The notes under the pieces: model-generated
What the model saw: the letters and a program-made list of their open reading frames with translations, nothing else
Databases searched by the model: none
What the model was told of the DNA's origin: nothing
NCBI GenBank assembly: GCA_024511395.1
Contig: JANELJ010000026.1
Coordinates: 1-12,769 of the forward strand
Direction: 5' to 3'
Origin: Gammaproteobacteria bacterium
GTDB lineage: Bacteria > Pseudomonadota > Gammaproteobacteria > GRL18
DNA length: 12,769 bases
Program-made: the position numbers and the translations under genes
Shown here: positions 1 to 7,269 of the stretch, one piece after another
How positions within the stretch are numbered: position 1 is the first letter of the stretch
Layout: each line of letters opens with the position of its first letter

Positions 1-63
1 CTTAATTTGATTGCCCTAAAATTTTTAAGACAGGTTTGAAAAAAAGTAACAACGAATGAACGC

Positions 64-987
64 TTATTTCTGCAAACTCAGCGCTGCTCTATAAACCCCT
101 TTCTTCCTCTCCCCCGTAATCTTCACCGTCAACTTCACCGCCTGCTTCAAAGACAGTTCTGCCATCAGTAAACATAGAATTTGTTCGGTTTCCGGGCTGA
201 TTTCTTTTGTCTGGGGTTTGCTGCAGCCTTGGACTACCAGGACGATTTCGCCTTTTTGCTGATTGGGGTCGGCTTTAACCCAGGCCAGCAGGTTTTCTGT
301 GCTGTCATTGCGTATGGTTTCAAAGGTTTTAGTGAGTTCTCTGGCCAGTACTACCACTCGATCAGGGCCTAAGGCCTCACATAGATCCGCAAGGGAATCG
401 ACTATACGATGCGGAGTTTCATAAAACACCATGGTTCGGGTTTCATTCTGATAGCTTTGGTAAAAGCTTTTTCTGGCGCCTCTTTTTGAAGGAACAAAAC
501 CCTCGAAACAGAACCGGTCGGTCGGCAAGCCCGCAGCAGACAGGGCAGTAATCATGGCTGAAGGTCCGGGCACGGGGGTTACCTGAATACCGGCTTCATG
601 GGCCAGTTTCACTAGGTGATAGCCCGGATCACTCACCAGCGGAGTACCGGCATCTGAGATCAGGGCAATGTTTTTACCCGCTGTTATAGACTGAATCACC
701 TTTTCAGCAGACTGATGTTCATTATGTTCATGCAATGCTATACAATGCGTGTTAATATCGTGCTGTTTTAACAGATAACCGCTGTGGCGGGTATCTTCAG
801 CAGCAATCAGGTCAACCTGCTGCAGGGTCGAAATTGCTCTGGTTGAGAAGTCCTGGAGGTTTCCAATCGGTGTGGCAACAATATATAATCGACCCGAATA
901 TTTCCGGCTCTCTGTACTATTATTATCAGCAAAACGAGTATCAACAAAACAAGAGTCATCAACCAGATAAGAGTCTGTTTCCGTCAT
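64..987 (-). CDS. rsmI: 16S rRNA (cytidine1402-2'-O)-methyltransferase RsmI
   Basis: RsmI uses S-adenosylmethionine to 2'-O-methylate C1402 in the decoding centre of 16S rRNA; it is cytosolic. The 307-residue product carries the family blocks in order: TPIGNLQD (residues 39-46), IAAEDTRHSG (61-70), SDAGTPLVSDPGYHL (111-125), the PVPGPSA turn (138-144), SAAGLPTDRFCFEGF (150-164) and VLARELTKTFET (213-224). E. coli RsmI is about 20 residues shorter. The extra length is an acidic, low-complexity N-terminus before GRLYIV (32-37). No internal Met offers a shorter start, so the ATG at 987 is used, with only a weak AGG about nine bases upstream. The gene is divergent from lpoA across 33 bases, the arrangement known from E. 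coli and Pseudomonas. Family assignment is secure; the exact start is less so. Confidence 0.95.
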   Translation of the reverse strand: MTETDSYLVDDSCFVDTRFADNNSTESRKYSGRLYIVATPIGNLQDFSTRAISTLQQVDLIAAEDTRHSGYLLKQHDINTHCIALHEHNEHQSAEKVIQSITAGKNIALISDAGTPLVSDPGYHLVKLAHEAGIQVTPVPGPSAMITALSAAGLPTDRFCFEGFVPSKRGARKSFYQSYQNETRTMVFYETPHRIVDSLADLCEALGPDRVVVLARELTKTFETIRNDSTENLLAWVKADPNQQKGEIVLVVQGCSKPQTKEISPETEQILCLLMAELSLKQAVKLTVKITGERKKGVYRAALSLQK

Positions 988-1020
988 TAAATTAACCTGT
1001 TAACTATCAATTAGCCATCA

Positions 1021-2922
1021 ATGTCCAGATTATACCAATTTATTTCCTTCGCCGTTGTAATAATTATTCTTGGCCTGAGCGGCTGCAGCGGTAGCCATCC
1101 TGTTAAAAAGCCGGGGGAATATCCAGCTCAGACACAGCCACTGGACAGCAGCACTATTGCTCAAATGAGTGTTATCCAAAAGCTGAACCATGCTGAACGG
1201 TTGTTTGAAAGCGCCCTGTCCGCTCCAACCACGCAGAAAAACGCTCAGCTTTCCAATGTCCTGCTGGTCTGCAGCCAGGTGCTGACAGCAACAGAATTAA
1301 CAGAACAACAGCTTGATTATACCCTGCAGCTGACAGCCAAAATTATGTCTCATCTGGAAAAAGCGGTACTGACCACAGAGCAGAACAATATCTACCTGTT
1401 AACCCAGGCTGCCGTCAGCCTGAAAGAATACCAGGCCAGAAGAACCCTGGAATTATTAAATACGGTTAATTTTACCCGGCCTGAGCAGCTTCAGACTCTA
1501 CACAAGCTAAAAGCTATGGCTCTGTTTCAACTGGGACAGAAAACCGATGCCATTAAAGAGCTGATTATTCGTCAGCAGTACCTGAGTTCACAACAACAGA
1601 AACTGGACAATCAGAACCTGACCTGGAGCTATGCCAACAGCTTGGTCAGTTATCAAATCGAAACTTCCGACAAATTAAACGATAATGAGCGGATTTTTAA
1701 CGGCTGGCTGGAACTGGCTCGTATTTTTCATGACTCCCGTGATCCTGATACTCTGAATCATGGTATTAACTTCTGGCTGCAGAATTATTCCGGGCACCCG
1801 GCTGATCGGGTATTTATCCAGCAGATTTTACAGGCTCGGCAAAACTCACTGCTTAATATTCAGCAAATTGCGGTTTTGCTGCCCTTACAGGGTAAGCTGG
1901 CCAAACCGGCGCAGGCCATCCGGGACGGTATTCTGGCTTCTCACTATCAGTCACCCTTAAGCCATAGCCTGCAAATACAGTTTTATGATACCAGTACCGA
2001 TCATATCTGGCTGACCTACCAGGAAGCCGTTGATAACGGTGCTGACTTTATTATCGGCCCGCTGGCCAAAAGCAACCTGGAAGTACTAGCTGAAGCACCT
2101 GAACTGAACACCCCGACTCTGGCACTGAACAGTCTTGAAAATACTTCTGAGACTAACCTGAAAGGGGTTAAGAACCTTTACCAGTTTGGCCTGTCACCCG
2201 AATCAGAAGCCCGCCAGGTGGCCAGAAAAGGACGGCTGGATGGCTACTATTACACAGCCATTATTGCGCCTGACAGCCACTGGGGTAAACGGATGCAGTC
2301 TGCCTTTAAACTGCAATGGGAAAATTCCGGCGGTATTGTGGTAGCTTCTGCAGCCTATGATCCCCAGGCCCATGATTTTTCCGCCACCATTAAAAGTCTG
2401 CTCAATATCGACCAAAGTGAATCCCGCAAGAAACAGCTCAGCCGTACCATTGGCCGGAAAGTAGAATTTACGCCCCGACGCCGGCAGGACATTGATATGC
2501 TGTTTATGGCGGCTTTTCCCAGACAGGCCAAACAGATCCCGTTGCAGATAATATATCATCATGGCGAAACCATTCCGGTATATTCCACAGCTCATATTGT
2601 CAGTAGTTACCACAGCCCTAAACAGAACATTGATATGGACGGCGTACTGTTTTCTGATATGCCCTTCTTACTGGGTGTCAAACAGGATGCCGTCAGCCTG
2701 CTGAGCAGCAATTATCCAAACACATTGTATAAGCGCCTGTTTGCCATGGGCGCAGACAGTTATCAGATAGCCCCCATGGTTAAATATCTGCAGACCAACC
2801 CTGCTGAATCCTATCCCGGTGATACCGGCCAGATGACGATAGACAACAGCGGTCATATTATCCGCAGTATGCCATGGGCCACCTTTGAGCAGGGTAATGT
2901 TATGCTGCTTAATGCAGAATAA
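1021..2922 (+). CDS. lpoA: Penicillin-binding protein activator LpoA, outer-membrane lipoprotein
   Basis: LpoA is an outer-membrane lipoprotein that reaches through the periplasm to stimulate the bifunctional peptidoglycan synthase PBP1A. The 633-residue product begins with a lipoprotein signal peptide: Arg3, a hydrophobic core at residues 7-19, and the lipobox LSGC with the acylated Cys at 22. Residues about 30-270 are helical and Gln/Leu-rich, consistent with the TPR-like N-terminal domain. From about residue 281 (QQIAVLLPLQG) the sequence becomes a periplasmic-binding-protein fold, as in the LpoA C-terminal domain, with GADFIIGPLAKSNLE and later the MGADSYQIAP block. The length is slightly below E. 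coli LpoA (about 680). There is no good Shine-Dalgarno before the ATG at 1021. It heads the plus-strand run with yraN, gmhA/diaA and dolP, matching the known cluster. Confidence 0.93.
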   Translation: MSRLYQFISFAVVIIILGLSGCSGSHPVKKPGEYPAQTQPLDSSTIAQMSVIQKLNHAERLFESALSAPTTQKNAQLSNVLLVCSQVLTATELTEQQLDYTLQLTAKIMSHLEKAVLTTEQNNIYLLTQAAVSLKEYQARRTLELLNTVNFTRPEQLQTLHKLKAMALFQLGQKTDAIKELIIRQQYLSSQQQKLDNQNLTWSYANSLVSYQIETSDKLNDNERIFNGWLELARIFHDSRDPDTLNHGINFWLQNYSGHPADRVFIQQILQARQNSLLNIQQIAVLLPLQGKLAKPAQAIRDGILASHYQSPLSHSLQIQFYDTSTDHIWLTYQEAVDNGADFIIGPLAKSNLEVLAEAPELNTPTLALNSLENTSETNLKGVKNLYQFGLSPESEARQVARKGRLDGYYYTAIIAPDSHWGKRMQSAFKLQWENSGGIVVASAAYDPQAHDFSATIKSLLNIDQSESRKKQLSRTIGRKVEFTPRRRQDIDMLFMAAFPRQAKQIPLQIIYHHGETIPVYSTAHIVSSYHSPKQNIDMDGVLFSDMPFLLGVKQDAVSLLSSNYPNTLYKRLFAMGADSYQIAPMVKYLQTNPAESYPGDTGQMTIDNSGHIIRSMPWATFEQGNVMLLNAE

Positions 2923-2962
2923 TATATGGATAACTAACCAGTAACTATAGCTAAACGGAATT

Positions 2963-3349
2963 ATGCTAAGTTTTATCAGGGATAGAAATAAGAAAGGCCA
3001 GGCGGCCGAGGACATTGCCAGTCGTTACCTGCAAAAACAGGGACTGGTATCTGTTGACAGTAATTTTTTTTCCCGACGTGGTGAAATTGATCTCATCATG
3101 AGGGATAATGACTACTTGGTTTTTATTGAAGTCAGATACCGCAAACAAACAGATTATGGTCATCCACTGGAAACCATTACTTATAGCAAACAACAGAAAA
3201 TTCTTAAAACCGTGCAATATTTCCTGTTAAAACATCCCGAATTTAGCAGCCTGCCCTGCCGTATTGATGCCGTTGCAATTTCTGGCGGAAAATATCAAGA
3301 TACAGAAGAAAATATTGAATGGATTAGAAATGCCATTGAATTGTGCTAA
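2963..3349 (+). CDS. yraN: YraN family (UPF0102) putative endonuclease-fold protein
   Basis: This 128-residue protein belongs to the UPF0102/YraN family, which has a restriction-endonuclease-like fold but no firmly established cellular role. The catalytic-type residues of the fold are visible: RRGEIDLI at 38-45 (Glu41, Asp43) followed by FIEVRYRK at 54-61 (Glu56, Arg58). The RIDAVAI strand near residue 100 and the basic N-terminus (KKGQAAEDIA, 10-19) are also typical. The length is normal for the family. The start is ATG 2963, preceded by a weak CGGAA. The gene is 40 bases after lpoA and 24 before the SIS-domain gene, the usual position. The family call is strong; a nuclease activity is only inferred from the residues. 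Confidence 0.93.
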   Translation: MLSFIRDRNKKGQAAEDIASRYLQKQGLVSVDSNFFSRRGEIDLIMRDNDYLVFIEVRYRKQTDYGHPLETITYSKQQKILKTVQYFLLKHPEFSSLPCRIDAVAISGGKYQDTEENIEWIRNAIELC

Positions 3350-3358
3350 ATTTATTGA

Positions 3359-3964
<606 letters not shown>

Positions 3965-3980
3965 CACTAAACATTTTTTC

Positions 3981-3988
3981 AAGGACAG
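3981..3988 (+). promoter_or_regulatory. Shine-Dalgarno fixing the dolP start
   Basis: AAGGACAG lies four bases before the ATG at 3993. An in-frame ATG exists upstream at 3915, inside the isomerase gene, but it would place 26 residues before an otherwise perfect lipoprotein signal peptide. The ribosome site and the signal peptide agree on 3993. Confidence 0.7.
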
Positions 3989-3992
3989 CAAT

Positions 3993-4604
3993 ATGAAACC
4001 TTTTTCAACAACTATTGTTTTATTATCCGTTTTTTTACTTGGCAGTAGCTGGCTGTTGTCAGGCTGTACTGCTGCTGTTGTAGGCGGTGCCGTGGCCGGT
4101 ACATCCGTAGCCCTAGACAAACGCACCACCGGTGATTATGTTGAAGATCAGAATATTAAAACCAAGTTTGCCCATTTGTTCTATGAGGACAAGGAGCTCA
4201 GTGAACATACCCATGTCAATGTCACCAGTTATAACCGTCAGGTTTTAATTACCGGCGAAGTGCTTAATTCCAGACAACTACAGCAACTGACTGACATTGC
4301 TCACCAGATAAAAAATGTACGTCATGTATTTAATGAGGCTGTCGTCGGTATTCCAACCGACATGTCCTCCCGCACCAATGATTCCTATATCACCAGTAAG
4401 ATTAAAACCTCTATCCTTGCCAATATACAGGAACTCGATGGTGCCCAGGTCAAGGTGGTCACTGAAAACAGTGTAGTATTTCTGATGGGCCTGGTGACCC
4501 GTGAACAGGCGGATAAAGTGACTGAAATAGCCCGAACCACTGATGGCGTCAAAAAAGTTGTCAAACTGTTTGAATACCCTAATCCTAATGACAAGCGTAT
4601 CTGA
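3993..4604 (+). CDS. dolP: DolP (YraP) BON-domain outer-membrane lipoprotein
   Basis: DolP is a BON-domain lipoprotein of the outer-membrane inner leaflet, known in E. coli to bind anionic phospholipid and support outer-membrane integrity. From ATG 3993 the product has 203 residues, close to the E. coli protein (about 190). It opens with Lys2, a hydrophobic stretch (8-22) and lipobox LSGC with the acylated Cys at 25, followed by the small, glycine-rich AAVVGGAVAGTS. Two BON domains follow: about residues 47-115, with QVLITGEV, and about 126-195, with VVFLMGLV. The latter ends in the typical GVKKVVKLFEY. The gene starts 28 bases after the SIS-domain gene and ends 12 before the FAD dehydrogenase, so co-transcription is likely. 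Confidence 0.92.
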   Translation: MKPFSTTIVLLSVFLLGSSWLLSGCTAAVVGGAVAGTSVALDKRTTGDYVEDQNIKTKFAHLFYEDKELSEHTHVNVTSYNRQVLITGEVLNSRQLQQLTDIAHQIKNVRHVFNEAVVGIPTDMSSRTNDSYITSKIKTSILANIQELDGAQVKVVTENSVVFLMGLVTREQADKVTEIARTTDGVKKVVKLFEYPNPNDKRI

Positions 4605-4616
4605 CCTGTTCCCCCT

Positions 4617-6002
4617 GTGAGTGCAAGCAAGCCGCAATTTATACAGGCTCTTAAACACAGTTTTTCATCGGAAGACTATCGGGTGGAACCTTCTCAGTGC
4701 TGGGCTTACGGCTATGATAACAGTCGCCTGCATGCCCTGCCTGATGCGGTGGTTTTTGCCCGTGATCATCAGCAGATACAACAACTGCTAAAACTCTGCC
4801 GGGACTTTCAGATCCCTGTTATCAGCCGCGGAACCGGCACTGGTACTACCGGCGCTACCGTTCCTGTTCATGGCGGGGTCATCCTTTCATTTGAACATAT
4901 GAACCGAATCATCCGGGTGGATCCGGACAACCGTTTATTAATTGCCCAGCCCGGTGTGACCAATGATGCCATTCAACAGGCAGCCGCTGAGCATGGTTTT
5001 TTCTGGCCGCCTGATCCCACCAGCAGTGCAATCTGCACACTGGGCGGTAATCTGGCCTATAACTCGGCCGGACCCAGGGCAGTAAAATACGGCACTACCC
5101 GGGACAATACACTTGGGCTGACTCTGATAACAGGTAAAGGGGAAACTCTGCATACCGGGGTTAAAACCACTAAAGGCGTTGTCGGTTATGACTTAACTCG
5201 CTTAATAATTGGCTCTGAAGGTACTCTGGGGATCATCACTGAGGCTATTTTAAAATTAACACCATTGCCTGAAACCCGACGTACCCTGCAGATCATCTAT
5301 AACTCCATGCAGGGTGCGGCTGAAGCGGTTGCCGCTATTATGGCACAGCCCATTATTCCCTGTGCCCTGGAATTTATTGATAAACAGGCCATTGACATGA
5401 TCCGTGATTATGCTTCCATTCTTTTACCGGTTAATGCCGGCGCTATGTTAATGGTTGAACTGGATGGTCGTCATAACTCCGTTGATGATGGCCTGTCCGC
5501 CATAATCAATACAGCCCGTAATAATGCCTGCCTGGAAATTAAACAGGCTGCTTCACAGGATGAGATTAATGCCTTATGGGAAACCCGTAAGGCCCTGTCA
5601 CCAGCACTGAGAAAAATTGCTCCTAAAAAGATTAATGAAGATGTGGTGGTTCCGGTTTCCCATATACCTCAGCTTATTACCGGACTGGAACAGCTATCAA
5701 AAAAGTACAGTATTCCCATAGTTAATTTTGGTCATGCTGGAAATGGCAATATTCATGTTAATCTGTTAACCGATCCGGATAATAAAAGCATGCAGGATAC
5801 CGTACTGGAATGTCTGGACGAAGTTTTTACTCTGGTTTTAAAACTGGATGGCACACTGTCCGGCGAACATGGTATCGGGCTGGTTAAAAAATACTATGTA
5901 GGCAAGGAACTGGACAAGGTCAGTCTGGATTATATGCAGGCTATAAAGCAGGTATTTGATCCGGATAATATTTTAAATCCGGGAAAATGTTTTCCAGGTT
6001 AG
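4617..6002 (+). CDS. FAD-linked 2-hydroxyacid dehydrogenase, GlcD/D-lactate dehydrogenase family
   Basis: This 461-residue flavoprotein of the VAO/PCMH superfamily has FAD_binding_4 then FAD-oxidase_C domains. FAD-site motifs are visible: SRGTGTGTTGATVPVHGGV (70-88), the FFWPPDPTSS block (128-137), TLGGNLAYNSAGPRAVKYG (141-159) and IIGSEGTLGIITEA (197-210). The C-terminal domain has GHAGNGNIH (372-380), whose His373 and His380 fit the metal ligands of D-2-hydroxyacid dehydrogenases, then SGEHGIG (415-421) with Glu417, and the NPGKCF ending. It probably oxidises a D-2-hydroxyacid (glycolate, D-lactate or 2-hydroxyglutarate) and passes electrons to quinone or a carrier; the substrate cannot be told. 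No glcE or glcF partner is adjacent. The start is GTG 4617, 12 bases after dolP, with a pyrimidine-rich leader and no Shine-Dalgarno; translational coupling or a different start is possible. Confidence 0.88.
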   Translation: MSASKPQFIQALKHSFSSEDYRVEPSQCWAYGYDNSRLHALPDAVVFARDHQQIQQLLKLCRDFQIPVISRGTGTGTTGATVPVHGGVILSFEHMNRIIRVDPDNRLLIAQPGVTNDAIQQAAAEHGFFWPPDPTSSAICTLGGNLAYNSAGPRAVKYGTTRDNTLGLTLITGKGETLHTGVKTTKGVVGYDLTRLIIGSEGTLGIITEAILKLTPLPETRRTLQIIYNSMQGAAEAVAAIMAQPIIPCALEFIDKQAIDMIRDYASILLPVNAGAMLMVELDGRHNSVDDGLSAIINTARNNACLEIKQAASQDEINALWETRKALSPALRKIAPKKINEDVVVPVSHIPQLITGLEQLSKKYSIPIVNFGHAGNGNIHVNLLTDPDNKSMQDTVLECLDEVFTLVLKLDGTLSGEHGIGLVKKYYVGKELDKVSLDYMQAIKQVFDPDNILNPGKCFPG

Positions 6003-6027
6003 ATTGGTGTATCTTTAAAACATTTAC

Positions 6028-6044
6028 GCGGGCAGGATGCCCGC
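6028..6044. terminator. GC-rich hairpin between convergent genes
   Basis: A perfect 6-bp stem, GCGGGC (6028-6033) and GCCCGC (6039-6044), closes a five-base AGGAT loop in the 60-base gap between the convergent dehydrogenase gene and sspB. No good T-tract follows on the plus strand, and the minus strand has only GTAAATGTTTT, so it may terminate weakly or simply block read-through and 3' decay. Confidence 0.4.
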
Positions 6045-6056
6045 AATTCCCATCTA

Positions 6057-6072
6057 GGTGAATCATTTCACC
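6057..6072. other. Hairpin spanning the sspB stop codon
   Basis: GGTGAA (6057-6062) and TTCACC (6067-6072) form a perfect 6-bp stem with a four-base loop. The loop contains most of the sspB stop codon (6063-6065). It lies 12 bases from the GC-rich hairpin, so the convergent gap holds two stems in tandem. No T-tract follows on either strand. Confidence 0.4.
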
Positions 6073-6461
6073 AGTGTAAGGTGTGGCTTGGAACTGTCAT
6101 CTTTCTGGGGTTTGCCATCGGTGGGTGTTGGCGTATCAGGGCCATCATCTATACCTTCTTCAGGAAACATCATACCACGGCCATTTTCCTTGGAATACAG
6201 TGCCAGTGCTGCCATAACCGGAACATTAACATGCATAGGTTTACCACCAAAGCGGGCATTAAAACTCACAGCATCGTTGGTCAGTTCCAGATCTTGGGTC
6301 GCCGTCAGGCTGATATTAAGAATGATTTTGCCATCCTGAACATGTTCAAGCGGCACAATAACCCCTTCTGTATTGGCATCAACCAGCAGATAGGGAGTCT
6401 GATCATTATCGATCAGCCAGTCATAAATGGCACGTAATAAATAAGGACGGCTTGGTGTCAT
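6063..6461 (-). CDS. sspB: ClpXP protease specificity-enhancing factor SspB
   Basis: SspB is an adaptor that binds ssrA-tagged stalled-translation products and, through its C-terminal tail, tethers them to the ClpX N-domain for degradation. The 132-residue product has the compact substrate-binding domain at about residues 3-100 (SRPYLLRAIYDWL at 4-16, GVIVPLEHV at 33-41, FNARFGGKP at 67-75). A disordered Asp/Pro/Thr-rich linker (about 101-122) follows. The tail KPHLTLVK (125-132) corresponds to the ClpX-binding XB motif (RPHLRVVK in E. coli as I recall). Length is slightly short because of the linker. The start ATG 6461 has a weak purine stretch upstream. It follows sspA after 50 bases in the usual sspA-sspB operon. 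Confidence 0.95.
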   Translation of the reverse strand: MTPSRPYLLRAIYDWLIDNDQTPYLLVDANTEGVIVPLEHVQDGKIILNISLTATQDLELTNDAVSFNARFGGKPMHVNVPVMAALALYSKENGRGMMFPEEGIDDGPDTPTPTDGKPQKDDSSKPHLTLVK

Positions 6462-6511
6462 TCTATTTTCTCTTTAACTCCTGAAAGTGTCTTTAGAGTA
6501 TTATTTAAAGT

Positions 6512-7144
6512 TCAGGAAATCGCTTCCATATCTTCTTCAACTTCTGACAGGCTCTGTTGAAAAGACTCTCTTTCAAATATCCGCTGAGCATACTGTTTAA
6601 CCGCATTGGCTTCATCGGGCAGTTCAATGCACATTTCGTTTAAACGCCATAAAATAGGCGCAATGGCACAGTCCACCAGGGTAAATTCATCAGACATAAA
6701 AAATGGTTTCTGTTCAAATACCGGGGATATAGTGGTTAAACTTTCACGTAATTCCTTACGTTGTTTGACACTCTGCTTATCGGTTTTACCAATTAGTTTT
6801 TCTACCAGCGGATCCCAGTCTTTTTTTATACGGATCAACAGCATCTTTAACTTGGCGCGATTAACCGGATCAACTGGCATTAAAGGGGGATGTGGAAAAC
6901 GCTCATCCAAGTATTCCATTATCAACTGAGCATCGTATAACACCAGATCACGATCCACCAGAGTCGGAGCCGTGTTATAAGGGTTCAGATCAAGCAGATC
7001 TTCCGGAAGATTGTCAGGATCCACATTAACAATTTCATGATTAATGCCTTTTTCTGCCAACACCATTCTTACTCGATGACTCAAAAGATCATTTCCATCA
7101 GAAAAAAGGGTCATAATTGATCTTCTATTTGTAAGTTGAGTCAT
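6512..7144 (-). CDS. sspA: Stringent starvation protein A SspA
   Basis: SspA is a glutathione-S-transferase-fold protein that binds RNA polymerase and acts in stress and stationary-phase transcription; the family has no GST activity. From ATG 7144 the product has 210 residues, matching E. coli (about 212). The thioredoxin-like half covers about residues 9-85: RRSIMTLFS (7-15), SHRVRMVLAEKGI (22-34), PTLVDRDLVLYD (60-71) and IMEYLDERFPHPPLMP (75-90). This includes the surface Pro84-His85-Pro86 considered important for SspA. The helical half ends ERESFQQSLSEVEEDME. An in-frame ATG at 7165 would add seven residues (MNSDGGT), but it has no ribosome site, whereas GGAGG precedes 7144. It lies downstream of petC, separated by a terminator. 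Confidence 0.95.
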   Translation of the reverse strand: MTQLTNRRSIMTLFSDGNDLLSHRVRMVLAEKGINHEIVNVDPDNLPEDLLDLNPYNTAPTLVDRDLVLYDAQLIMEYLDERFPHPPLMPVDPVNRAKLKMLLIRIKKDWDPLVEKLIGKTDKQSVKQRKELRESLTTISPVFEQKPFFMSDEFTLVDCAIAPILWRLNEMCIELPDEANAVKQYAQRIFERESFQQSLSEVEEDMEAIS

Positions 7145-7148
7145 AGTT

Positions 7149-7153
7149 CCTCC
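7149..7153 (-). promoter_or_regulatory. sspA Shine-Dalgarno
   Basis: GGAGG on the minus strand lies four bases before ATG 7144 and selects that start over the in-frame ATG at 7165. The same core is complementary to CCTCC in the 3' arm of the terminator stem just upstream. Confidence 0.75.
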
Positions 7154-7171
7154 ATCGGAATTCATAAACGC

Positions 7172-7195
7172 AAAAAGGAGGCAATACAGCCTCCT
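7172..7195 (-). terminator. Rho-independent terminator downstream of petABC
   Basis: Read on the minus strand: AGGAGGC, a six-base loop, GCCTCCT, then TTTT. The seven-base-pair perfect GC-rich stem (plus-strand arms 7176-7182 and 7189-7195) followed directly by a T-tract is a textbook intrinsic terminator. It lies 75 bases beyond the petC stop and only 27 bases before the sspA ATG. It should end pet transcription and insulate sspA. Confidence 0.8.
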
Positions 7196-7196
7196 A

Positions 7197-7202
7197 ATTA
7201 TA
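7197..7202 (-). promoter_or_regulatory. Consensus -10 hexamer (TATAAT), candidate sspA promoter
   Basis: A perfect TATAAT on the minus strand ends one base before the terminator stem. Transcription would begin about seven bases on, near 7189-7192, inside the stem. No recognisable -35 hexamer occurs at 15-18 bases spacing and there is no extended -10 TG, so activity may need an activator or the match may be chance in AT-rich DNA. Confidence 0.4.
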
Positions 7203-7219
7203 GTGACTTCAACCTTCCT

Positions 7220-7259
7220 GAATTGGGGCAGTAAAGCCCGAATTCAATAGGGTCTATTG
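7220..7259. other. Two further stems in the petC-sspA gap
   Basis: GAATTGGGGC (7220-7229) pairs with GCCCGAATTC (7236-7245) over ten positions with one mismatch and a six-base loop. CAATAG (7245-7250) pairs perfectly with CTATTG (7254-7259) across GGT. The two share the base at 7245, so both cannot be complete at once. Neither is followed by a T-tract. They lie between the petC stop and the terminator and may protect the 3' end of the pet mRNA. Confidence 0.45.
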
Positions 7260-7269
7260 TAAATCGTTG

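Noticed and set aside
1..63. Possible RNase P RNA gene or promoter next to rsmI, where rnpB lies in Pseudomonas
   Set aside because: Only 63 AT-rich bases are present. A weak TTGTTA/CTTAAA pair and a T7 run on the minus strand are not enough to call a promoter or terminator, and no rnpB sequence is recognisable.
2203..3217. Minus-strand open frames opposite lpoA and yraN
   Set aside because: They are antisense to clearly homologous genes, have no recognisable domains and no ribosome sites.
7145..7165. Longer sspA start at ATG 7165
   Set aside because: No ribosome site precedes it, the seven extra residues have no counterpart in the family, and GGAGG is placed for ATG 7144.
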